NCBI GenBank assembly: GCA_025352045.1
Contig: JANXUD010000032.1
Location: forward strand, 1 to 55,073
DNA length: 55,073 bases
DNA from: Gammaproteobacteria bacterium
GTDB lineage: Bacteria > Pseudomonadota > Gammaproteobacteria > Xanthomonadales > Xanthomonadaceae
Direction: 5' to 3'
Below the pieces are notes generated by a model that saw only the letters and a list, made by a program, of their open reading frames with translations, made no database searches and was not told the origin of the DNA. Made by a program: the position numbers and the translations under genes. Below are positions 41,366 to 47,807 of this stretch, piece by piece (position 1 is the first letter of the stretch; each line of letters opens with the position of its first letter).

Positions 41366-41366
41366 T
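41361..41366 (+). promoter_or_regulatory. Candidate -10 box for parA
   Basis: CATAAT (5 of 6) overlaps the rsmG stop codon, 49-64 bp upstream of the parA start. No clear -35. Confidence 0.35.
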
Positions 41367-41429
41367 CGTCGGCCGCGTCTTTCCCCGCCTCCCCTCGATC
41401 GGACCCCAGCTCGGATGACCTCGCTCCGG

Positions 41430-42224
41430 ATGTCCTCGCCCCGGATCATCGCAATCGCCAACCAGAAGGGTGGCGTTGGCAAGACGACGACGGCGGTGAA
41501 CCTGGCGGCCGCGCTGGCGCAGTCGCAGCGCCGCGTGCTGCTGGTGGACATCGATCCGCAGGGCAATGCCACCATGGGCTCGGGCGTGGAGAAGCGCGGG
41601 CTCGAGCGCGCGATCACCGAGGTGCTCCTGCGCGAATGCACGGCGTCCGAGGCGATCATGAAGACCGCCGAAGGCTACGACCTGCTGCCCGGCAACATCG
41701 ACCTGACCGCCGCCGAGATCCAGTTGATGGACCTGCCGCAGCGCGAGGCGCGGCTGAAAACCGCGCTGGCGACGGTGTCGGCCAACTACGACTACATCCT
41801 GATCGACTGCCCGCCCTCGCTGTCCCTGCTGACGCTCAATGCACTGGCCGCCGCCGACGGCGTGCTGGTGCCGATGCAGTGCGAGTACTACGCGCTGGAA
41901 GGCCTGAGCGCGCTGATCGACACCATCAACGCGCTCAAGCAGAAGCTCAACCCGAGACTCGAGATATTCGGCGTCGTCCGCACCATGTTCGACGTGCGCA
42001 ACAACCTGGCCAACGCCGTGTCGGGCGAGTTGACGCGGCATTTCGGCGACATCGTGTTCCGCTCGATCATCCCGCGCAACGTGCGCCTGGCCGAGGCGCC
42101 CAGCCACGGCCAAAGCATCGTGGGATATGACAAGGGCTCGCGCGGCGGCATCGCCTACCTCGGCCTGGCCGGCGAAATCGTCCGCCGCGAAAAAGACGCC
42201 GCCAAGCCCAAGGAGACTGCCTGA
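41430..42224 (+). CDS. parA: Chromosome partitioning ATPase ParA (Soj)
   Basis: 264 residues from ATG 41430 (MSSPRIIAIANQKGG); ATG 41415 adds five residues. The deviant Walker A KGGVGKTT is at about 13-20, followed by LLVDIDPQGNATMGSG, ILIDCPPSLSLLTLNAL, and VRTMFDVRNNLANAVSGEL. It is a chromosomal ParA ATPase that binds DNA and moves ParB-parS complexes. It sits directly after rsmG and is followed by parB without a gap. Confidence 0.95.
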   Translation: MSSPRIIAIANQKGGVGKTTTAVNLAAALAQSQRRVLLVDIDPQGNATMGSGVEKRGLERAITEVLLRECTASEAIMKTAEGYDLLPGNIDLTAAEIQLMDLPQREARLKTALATVSANYDYILIDCPPSLSLLTLNALAAADGVLVPMQCEYYALEGLSALIDTINALKQKLNPRLEIFGVVRTMFDVRNNLANAVSGELTRHFGDIVFRSIIPRNVRLAEAPSHGQSIVGYDKGSRGGIAYLGLAGEIVRREKDAAKPKETA

Positions 42225-42225
42225 C

Positions 42226-43134
42226 ATGGCAACCCGAAAGACCGGCCTCGGCCGCGGGCTCGACGCCCTGCTGGGCAATACCTCGCGCAATCCCAGCCCG
42301 ACCCAGGCCACCGAGGCGGAACTGGCCGGCGACGGGCTGCGTCGCATCGCGCTGGACCAGCTGCACTCGGGCAAGTACCAGCCGCGCACGATGATCGACC
42401 CGGCAGCGTTGACGGAGCTGGCCGATTCCATCCGCGCCCAGGGCGTGATCCAGCCGATCGTGGCGCGCGAGATCTCGCGCGGACATTTTGAAATCATCGC
42501 CGGCGAGCGCCGCTGGCGCGCCGCGCGCGAAGCCGGGCTGACCGAGGTGCCGGTGGTGCTGCGCGACGTGGACGATCGCGCCGTGATCGCCATGGCGCTG
42601 ATCGAGAACATCCAGCGCGAAGACCTGAACCCGCTCGAGGAAGCGCTGGCGCTGAGCCGGCTGATCGACGAATTCTCGCTCACCCACCAACACGCCGCCG
42701 AAGCGGTCGGCCGCTCGCGCGCCGCGGTCTCCAACCTGCTGCGCCTGTTGGAACTGCCCGAGCCGATCCGCCGGTTGCTCGAGGCGGGCCAGCTGGAGAT
42801 GGGCCATGCCCGCGCCCTGCTCACCCTGGCGCCTGCGGCGGCGATCAGCCTGGCGAAGGAAGCGGCCGAGGGCGGCCTGTCCGTGCGCGAAGTCGAGCGC
42901 CGCGCCCAGCAGCTGGCCCAGGGCAAGCTGCCCAACGGCAAGCGCGGCGAAGCCAAGCCCGTGCGCAAGGCCGACGCCGACATCGCCACGCTCGAGCGCG
43001 AACTCTCGGAGACCTTGAACGCAAAGGTCGCCGTCCAGCACGGCCGCGGCGGCCGCGGCAAGCTGGTGATCCAGTACCACGGGCTGGACGCGCTTGAGGG
43101 CATCCTCGAGAAGTTGCGCGGGCCGCGCGCGTGA
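42226..43134 (+). CDS. parB: Chromosome partitioning protein ParB (Spo0J)
   Basis: 302 residues starting MATRKTGLGRGLDALLG. The ParB N-terminal CTPase domain shows YQPRT, LADSIRAQGVIQPIV, the GERRWRAA motif (IIAGERRWRAAREAGL) and IENIQREDLNPLEEA. The central helix-turn-helix (LTHQHAAEAVGRSRAAVSNLLRLLELP) binds parS. The C-terminal dimerisation region ends KLVIQYHGLDALEGILEKL. AAGGAG at 42210-42215 precedes ATG 42226 and parA ends 1 bp before it. No full parS site was seen in the window. Confidence 0.95.
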   Translation: MATRKTGLGRGLDALLGNTSRNPSPTQATEAELAGDGLRRIALDQLHSGKYQPRTMIDPAALTELADSIRAQGVIQPIVAREISRGHFEIIAGERRWRAAREAGLTEVPVVLRDVDDRAVIAMALIENIQREDLNPLEEALALSRLIDEFSLTHQHAAEAVGRSRAAVSNLLRLLELPEPIRRLLEAGQLEMGHARALLTLAPAAAISLAKEAAEGGLSVREVERRAQQLAQGKLPNGKRGEAKPVRKADADIATLERELSETLNAKVAVQHGRGGRGKLVIQYHGLDALEGILEKLRGPRA

Positions 43135-43931
43135 ACGCGTTGTCCGACGCGCGCCCGCCCGAAGTCTCCGTGGTCGTGCCGGTGTTCAACGAGCGCGACA
43201 ACGTCGCGCCCCTGGTCGGCGAAATCGTTGCCGCGCTGCGCGGCCTGGTTCCGTTCGAGATCGTCTACGTGGACGACCAGTCGAAGGACGACAGCTACGA
43301 CGTGCTGCGCGGGCTGATGGCGACCACGCCCGAGCTGCGGGTCCTTCGCCATGAGAGGCAGAGCGGCCAGAGCACGGCCATCCGCACGGGCGTGAAGGCC
43401 GCGCGCGGCGCCTGGATCGCCACCCTGGATGGCGACGGGCAGAACGATCCGGCCGACATCCCCAAGCTGCTGGCGGCGCGCGCGGCGGCCGATCCATCGC
43501 TGAAGCTGTTCGCGGGCTGGCGGGTGAACCGCCGCGACAGCGGCAGCAAGCGCTGGGCCTCGAAGTTCGCCAACGCCATCCGCTCGCGCCTGCTGAAGGA
43601 CGAGACGCCCGACACCGGCTGCGGCATCAAGCTGTTCGAACGCGCCGTGTTCCTGGACCTGCCCTACTTCGACCACATGCACCGCTATCTGCCGGCCCTG
43701 GTCCGGCGCGCGGGCTATGCGAGCGTGAGCGTGCCGGTGAATCACCGCGAGCGCTCGACCGGCGTGTCCAAGTACAACAACCTCAATCGGGCCTGGGTTG
43801 GGTTGGCCGACCTGCGTGGCGTGGGCTGGCTGATCAAGCGCAGCAAGGTCACGGCCGTCTTGGAAATCTCGCGGACCAATGAGACGCCGCCCGGTGAGTC
43901 GGCGACCCCGGGGCGCCGCCCGGATGAATGA
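43131..43931 (+). CDS. GT2 family (DPM/ArnC-like) glycosyltransferase
   Basis: 266 residues starting with GTG 43131, which overlaps the parB stop (GTGA). A GT-A fold with EVSVVVPVFNERDNV, EIVYVDDQSKDDSYDV, the DxD-type DGDGQNDPADI, and the acceptor-side DTGCGIKLFERAVF...FDHMHRYLP typical of polyprenyl-phosphate sugar transferases. VNHRERSTGVSKYN is the DPM-type loop. There is a single possible C-terminal helix region but no long membrane tail. It likely loads a sugar on undecaprenyl phosphate for envelope modification. The next gene, a LAB_N protein, overlaps by 8 bp. Confidence 0.88.
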   Translation: MNALSDARPPEVSVVVPVFNERDNVAPLVGEIVAALRGLVPFEIVYVDDQSKDDSYDVLRGLMATTPELRVLRHERQSGQSTAIRTGVKAARGAWIATLDGDGQNDPADIPKLLAARAAADPSLKLFAGWRVNRRDSGSKRWASKFANAIRSRLLKDETPDTGCGIKLFERAVFLDLPYFDHMHRYLPALVRRAGYASVSVPVNHRERSTGVSKYNNLNRAWVGLADLRGVGWLIKRSKVTAVLEISRTNETPPGESATPGRRPDE

Positions 43932-44250
43932 GCACCTTGTCGCACTGGGCTTCCTGGGCCTGCACGTCACCTGGTGGAAGCTGATCGGCTATACCGGCGC
44001 CCTGATGTTCGGCGGCCGCTGGGTGGTGCAGTTCGTGGCCTCGAAGCGGGCCGGAAAGCCGGTGATCCCGCGGGTGTTCTGGTACATGAGCGTGGTCGGC
44101 AGCCTGATGACCCTGAGCTACTTCCTGTTCTCGTCCAAGCAGGACTCGGTGGGCGTGCTGCAGAACATCTTCCCGGCCTTCACCGCCCTGTACAGCCTGA
44201 GCCTGGACATCCGCCACCGGGGCTGGCACCGCGACAAGGCCAGCCACTAG
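43924..44250 (+). CDS. Lipid A biosynthesis N-terminal domain (LAB_N) membrane protein
   Basis: 108 residues from ATG 43924, overlapping the glycosyltransferase gene by 8 bp. It matches the LAB_N domain: [77 protein letters not shown], with three or four membrane segments. Such proteins occur beside GT2 enzymes and ArnT-like GT39 transferases in lipid A or glycan modification; the GT39 gene is absent here. Function inferred from the family and the neighbour. Confidence 0.87.
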   Translation: MNEHLVALGFLGLHVTWWKLIGYTGALMFGGRWVVQFVASKRAGKPVIPRVFWYMSVVGSLMTLSYFLFSSKQDSVGVLQNIFPAFTALYSLSLDIRHRGWHRDKASH

Positions 44251-44271
44251 GCTTTCCAGCGCGTTTTGGGC

Positions 44272-44277
44272 TAGAAT
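44272..44277 (+). promoter_or_regulatory. Candidate -10 box of rpmB-rpmG
   Basis: TAGAAT (5 of 6) lies 22 bp after the LAB_N stop and would give a leader of about 167 nt before rpmB. No convincing -35. The leader (44284-44450) has no ORF of note; a control structure is possible but not demonstrated. Confidence 0.4.
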
Positions 44278-44450
44278 CGTCGGCTCGCTGCGGACTGCCG
44301 TCCCGCCTGGGTCCCCGGAAACGCGATTCCGCCCCCGATCCCGCCGCGTGGTTTGTCCTTTTCCGCATCGCGTGCCCTCGGCCGAAAACCGACGCGGCGG
44401 GGCCGATTCCGCCCGGGCCATGGGTGGTGCCAACGACAGTCGAGGTCAAC

Positions 44451-44687
44451 ATGAGCCGTGTATGCCAGGTCACCGGCAAGCGCGTGCAGAGCGGCAACAA
44501 CGTCTCGCACGCCAACAATGCCACCCGCCGCAAGTTCCACCCCAATATCCACGAGCGTCGCTTCTGGGTCGCCAGCGAGAATCGCTGGATCAAGTTGCGC
44601 GTTTCGTCCCACGGCCTGCGCACGATCGACAAGCGTGGCATCGACTCCGTCCTCGCCGAGCTCCGTGCTCGTGGCGAAAAGTTCTAA
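44451..44687 (+). CDS. rpmB: 50S ribosomal protein L28
   Basis: 78 residues, the exact length of L28. It reads [29 protein letters not shown], then [30 protein letters not shown], all conserved. Basic rRNA-binding protein of the large subunit. Followed by rpmG after 9 bp, the common bacterial pair. Confidence 0.97.
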   Translation: MSRVCQVTGKRVQSGNNVSHANNATRRKFHPNIHERRFWVASENRWIKLRVSSHGLRTIDKRGIDSVLAELRARGEKF

Positions 44688-44696
44688 GGAACCGCC

Positions 44697-44861
44697 ATGT
44701 CCTCCAAGCGCGACAAGATCCGCCTCATTTCGACCGCCGGCACCGGCCACTTCTACACCACCGACAAGAACAAGAAGACCACGCCCGGCAAGATGGAATT
44801 CCTCAAGTACGATCCCGTCGTGCGCAAGCACGTGGCGTACAAGGAAGCCAAGATCAAGTAA
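44697..44861 (+). CDS. rpmG: 50S ribosomal protein L33
   Basis: 54 residues, read directly from the DNA: it starts [20 protein letters not shown], contains [15 protein letters not shown] and ends KEAKIK. No zinc-binding cysteines, so it is the C-minus form. TAAGGA in front of the start is the ribosome binding site and includes the rpmB stop. An intrinsic terminator follows at 44900. Confidence 0.96.
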   Translation: MSSKRDKIRLISTAGTGHFYTTDKNKKTTPGKMEFLKYDPVVRKHVAYKEAKIK

Positions 44862-44899
44862 GCACGGCGCGGGCCGCGCCCGCCTGCTGTTGCCGAAAG

Positions 44900-44924
44900 A
44901 GCCCCGCCATGTGCGGGGCTTTTT
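44900..44924 (+). terminator. Rho-independent terminator of rpmB-rpmG
   Basis: Stem AGCCCCGC (44900-44907) paired with GCGGGGCT (44913-44920), loop CATGT, then TTTTT to 44924. Confidence 0.92.
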
Positions 44925-44978
44925 CGTTCCGGGCCGCCGGTATGCGAACCTGTTCGCCTTGCCGCCGCTGGAACCAGC

Positions 44979-45371
44979 ATGAATTCGCGCATGTTGATGA
45001 CCGTCACTGCCGCCCTGCTCGCCGTCGGCGGCCTGGCCTGCAGCTTTGCCCCGCAGGAACTACTCGGCGGCCTCGGAGACGTCGGTGCCAGCGCCTCGCC
45101 CGCGCTGGTCCTGGGCGTACAAGCCCTGGGCGCGGCCTGGCTCGGCTTCGCGCTGCTCGACTGGAATGCGCGGGGCGCGCCCTTCGGCGGCATCTACGGC
45201 CGGCCGGTGGCGCTGGGCAATTTCCTGCACTTCGCAGTGATCGCGCTGGCCCTGGCCAAGGACGCGGGCGCGGCGCCGTTGGCGGGCGTGCTCATCGCAA
45301 CCGCCATCGCGGCCGCGCTCGCGATCGGTTTCGGCCTGCTGCTGTTCGGGCCCGCGCCGCGCGCCGACTGA
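44979..45371 (+). CDS. Small hydrophobic membrane protein of unknown function
   Basis: 130 residues with four hydrophobic segments (about 6-26, 42-62, 78-95, 101-123) and little else: MLMTVTAALLAVGGLACSF, VLGVQALGAAWLGFALLDW, GNFLHFAVIALALAKD and LIATAIAAALAIGFGLLLFG. An integral inner-membrane protein. Resembles small uncharacterised four-helix proteins; I do not recognise the family. It is the last chromosomal-style gene before the accessory island. Confidence 0.65.
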   Translation: MNSRMLMTVTAALLAVGGLACSFAPQELLGGLGDVGASASPALVLGVQALGAAWLGFALLDWNARGAPFGGIYGRPVALGNFLHFAVIALALAKDAGAAPLAGVLIATAIAAALAIGFGLLLFGPAPRAD

Positions 45372-45455
45372 CAATCCGCGTGCCAATGGTCCGGTAAGCG
45401 CGGCACCCGCCGCCACGCGAAGACAGCCCGGCGCAGGACCTCAGCTATTGCCTGA

Positions 45456-45851
45456 TTACTTCGAGCTGCCTGCCCCTTCGGCCAGCGCATCGATCAGGGC
45501 CCGGACCAGCTGGCGACGGGACGAAGGAAGCGCGAGATAGGTGTCGATGGCGAGCTGGTCCAGCGCGCCGACCTTCCATTCGGTCGCCGCTGGATCCCGC
45601 AGCTTGCGACCGCCCTCCTCGCCGTACTGAAGCGCCATGACGTCGATGCTGAGCATCTTGGCCAGCGCGCGCAGGTTCTTCTGCTTGGGCAGGCTCTTGC
45701 CATTCAGCCACCCGGAAGCCGCCTGAGCCGACACCGGCGTGCCGCCATAGCGCGCGAGCAATTTCACCAGCTCAGCGGGACTTGATTCGAGCCCGGCCTG
45801 CTTGAGTCCCTTGCGCAGCCGTTCGCCGAATGCCGCCTGCTCGCTTTTCAT
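45456..45851 (-). CDS. Helix-turn-helix (Cro/CI-like) transcriptional regulator
   Basis: 131 residues from ATG 45851. The N-terminal DNA-binding domain (about 6-72) reads FGERLRKGLKQAG...AELVKLLARYGGTPVSAQAASGWLNGKSLPKQKNLRALAKML, a XRE-type helix-turn-helix of the short-loop kind with Ser-Gly-Trp-Leu in the recognition helix. The C-terminal half (ALQYGEEGG to SSK) is a small helical domain without a clear family. It diverges from the type III mod gene across 213 bp that contains two palindromes and overlapping promoters, so it is the likely regulator of the R-M genes and of itself. No Shine-Dalgarno is visible. Confidence 0.8.
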   Translation of the reverse strand: MKSEQAAFGERLRKGLKQAGLESSPAELVKLLARYGGTPVSAQAASGWLNGKSLPKQKNLRALAKMLSIDVMALQYGEEGGRKLRDPAATEWKVGALDQLAIDTYLALPSSRRQLVRALIDALAEGAGSSK

Positions 45852-45872
45852 GCGCCGACACTAGGCCGGCCG

Positions 45873-45884
45873 GGTTCGCGAACC
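45873..45884. promoter_or_regulatory. Palindrome 1 (operator candidate) in the R-M control region
   Basis: GGTTCGCGAACC, a perfect 12-bp palindrome. It covers the putative -35 (45875-45880) of the mod promoter. Confidence 0.5.
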
Positions 45885-45903
45885 GCAACTTGTGCTTTAT
45901 AGT
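45875..45903 (+). promoter_or_regulatory. Putative mod-res promoter
   Basis: -10 TATAGT at 45898-45903 (5 of 6) with a 17-bp spacer to TTCGCG at 45875-45880, a weak -35. Expected start near 45910, inside palindrome 2. The opposite-strand -10 TATAAA of the HTH gene (45896-45901) overlaps it, so the two promoters probably exclude each other. Confidence 0.45.
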
Positions 45904-45904
45904 T

Positions 45905-45925
45905 GATGAAAGTATTGCTTTCATC
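45905..45925. promoter_or_regulatory. Palindrome 2 (operator candidate) in the R-M control region
   Basis: GATGAAAG, a 5-nt spacer, then CTTTCATC. Perfect 8-bp arms spanning the expected mod transcription start and the -35 region of the divergent HTH promoter. Best candidate for the HTH regulator's binding site. Confidence 0.55.
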
Positions 45926-46031
45926 GATGCCGCGCATGGCCCTTCCCCACAGCAGACACCAGCCAGGTTCCCCGCGTCTTGTCCGGGACGCAGGCGGGCG
46001 CGTACCGAGCGCTTGCGGCGGGCGGCATCTC

Positions 46032-46049
46032 GCCTTCGCGCCCGAAGGC
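46032..46049 (+). promoter_or_regulatory. Leader hairpin and four-codon mini-ORF before mod
   Basis: GCCTTCG pairs with CGAAGGC (7 bp, 4-nt loop) just upstream of the mod ribosome binding site (GGGGCTGGGG). ATG 46050 opens a four-codon frame (Met-Gly-Leu-Gly) whose TAG (46062-46064) abuts mod ATG 46065. It may tune translation of mod. Confidence 0.4.
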
Positions 46050-46064
46050 ATGGGGCTGGGGTAG

Positions 46065-47807
46065 ATGCCTGTCCTGAACTGGATCGGCAAGTCGGCGGTG
46101 GTGAAGCACCACCAGGACGTGCCTTACCGCCTGCTCGAGCGCGTGCCCGAGCTTTCCTGTCTCCCCCATGGCGCCGACGCCCGGCGCACCAGCGAGGGCC
46201 GCGAGAACCTCATCGTCCAGGGCGACAACCTGCACGCGCTCAAGGCGCTTCTTCCGCGCTATGCGGGGCAGGTCAAATGCATCTACATCGATCCTCCCTA
46301 CAACACCGGCGTTGATGACCGGGACGAGACCGGCAGCCGTTCCGGATGGATCTACAGCGACAACGTCAGCAGTCCGGAGATCTCCGCATGGCTCGGCAAG
46401 GTCGTCGGGGCAGAGGCCGAGGACCTGTCCCGGCACGACAAGTGGCTCTGCATGATCTACCCGCGATTGGTTCTGCTTCGGCAGTTCCTTCGGGACGATG
46501 GAGTCATCTTCGTCAGCATTGACGAGAACGAGTACGGGAGCCTCCGGCTGGTACTTGACGAAATATTCGGAGTGCCCAATCGAGTCGGAACAATCATCTG
46601 GAAGAACGTCACCGACAACAATCCAACCAACATTGCCGTCGAGCACGAGTACATCCTCTGTTATTCGCGGCGGCGCCAAAGCCTTCCCAAGGAATGGAAG
46701 TCCGCGAACCTGACGGTCAAGACGCGTCTCTTGGAGGTCGGCGATCAGTTCGTTCGAGACTACCTGGACCCGGAGATTCGACAGGCTGCGTACACGACTT
46801 GGTTCCGTGCGCACAGGGGCGAGCTGTGGCCATTTCAGGACTACAAGCTCATCGACAAAGGAGGCATCTACACCGGAATGCGAAGCGTCCACAATCCTGG
46901 CAAGGAAGGCTACCGATATGACGTGCTGCACCCAGTGACAGGGAAGGCGTGCGTCGAGCCCATGATGGGCTACCGGTTCCCTCCCGAGACAATGCAGAGA
47001 CTTTTGGAGCAACAGCGCATCCTGTTCGGTGATGACGAGCGGAAGCTGATTGAACTCAAGGTTTATGCTCGCGACTATCGAGCCAAGCTGTCCAGCCTGT
47101 TCGAGTTAGATGGTCGCTCTGGCACGAACGAAATCAAGGACCTTTTCCCGGGAAACAATCGTCCGTTCGATTTCCCAAAGCCCACTGGGCTCATCGAGGA
47201 GCTATTGAGTTTCACAACGAGCGGAAACGACGTCGTACTCGACTCATTCGCTGGGTCTGGGACGACTGGACACGCAATCCTGAAGCTCAATGCCGCCGAC
47301 GGAGGGAACCGGAAATTCATATTGGCCGAGATGAAGGCGAGCATTGCCGAGAAAATCACAGCGGAGCGCTTGCGCAGCGCAACACTAGGATTTCGCAGGG
47401 GTGTCGGCGAAAGCACGGCGGGTCTGGGCGGCGGCTTCGAGTACTTTAGGCTGAGTGCCGAGCCCCTGTTTGCGGCAGACGGCCAGGTTCGCGAGGACGT
47501 CCGCTTCAGCCAGCTCGCCGAATTTGTCTGGTTTTCCGAAACCGGAACAGCCTATCGCGGCGGGGGCAGGTCTCCGCTGCTCGGTGTCCACCAAGGTCGT
47601 GCCATCTACCTGCTCTACAACGGCATGATCGGCGACAAGTCTGTCGACGGTGGCAACATCCTGACCGGCCCCGTGCTGGACGCCCTTCCAAAGCACGCGG
47701 GTCCACGCGTCATCTACGCAGCCGCCAGTCGCTTGGGCGCACCGCGCCTGCAGCGGGAGGGCATCAGCTTCAAGCAGACGCCCTACGCCCTGGACGTGCC
47801 GGCGTGA
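46065..47807 (+). CDS. mod: Type III restriction-modification methyltransferase (Mod)
   Basis: 580 residues, an adenine-N6 methyltransferase of the beta class. The catalytic motif DPPYNTG (Asp76-Pro-Pro-Tyr79) comes before the SAM-binding FAGSGTT (395-401), the order typical of type III Mod subunits. Residues between about 170 and 370 hold the variable target-recognition region. It methylates one strand of an asymmetric site and determines specificity for Res. An in-frame TAG directly precedes ATG 46065, fixing the start. The stop overlaps the res GTG. The central part is visibly AT-richer than flanking chromosomal genes, consistent with horizontal gain. Target sequence cannot be predicted. 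Confidence 0.93.
   Translation: MPVLNWIGKSAVVKHHQDVPYRLLERVPELSCLPHGADARRTSEGRENLIVQGDNLHALKALLPRYAGQVKCIYIDPPYNTGVDDRDETGSRSGWIYSDNVSSPEISAWLGKVVGAEAEDLSRHDKWLCMIYPRLVLLRQFLRDDGVIFVSIDENEYGSLRLVLDEIFGVPNRVGTIIWKNVTDNNPTNIAVEHEYILCYSRRRQSLPKEWKSANLTVKTRLLEVGDQFVRDYLDPEIRQAAYTTWFRAHRGELWPFQDYKLIDKGGIYTGMRSVHNPGKEGYRYDVLHPVTGKACVEPMMGYRFPPETMQRLLEQQRILFGDDERKLIELKVYARDYRAKLSSLFELDGRSGTNEIKDLFPGNNRPFDFPKPTGLIEELLSFTTSGNDVVLDSFAGSGTTGHAILKLNAADGGNRKFILAEMKASIAEKITAERLRSATLGFRRGVGESTAGLGGGFEYFRLSAEPLFAADGQVREDVRFSQLAEFVWFSETGTAYRGGGRSPLLGVHQGRAIYLLYNGMIGDKSVDGGNILTGPVLDALPKHAGPRVIYAAASRLGAPRLQREGISFKQTPYALDVPA

Noticed and set aside
45830-46315. ORF overlapping the R-M leader and the start of mod
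   Set aside because: Arg/Pro/Ala-rich shadow in another frame across the divergent promoter; no family resemblance.
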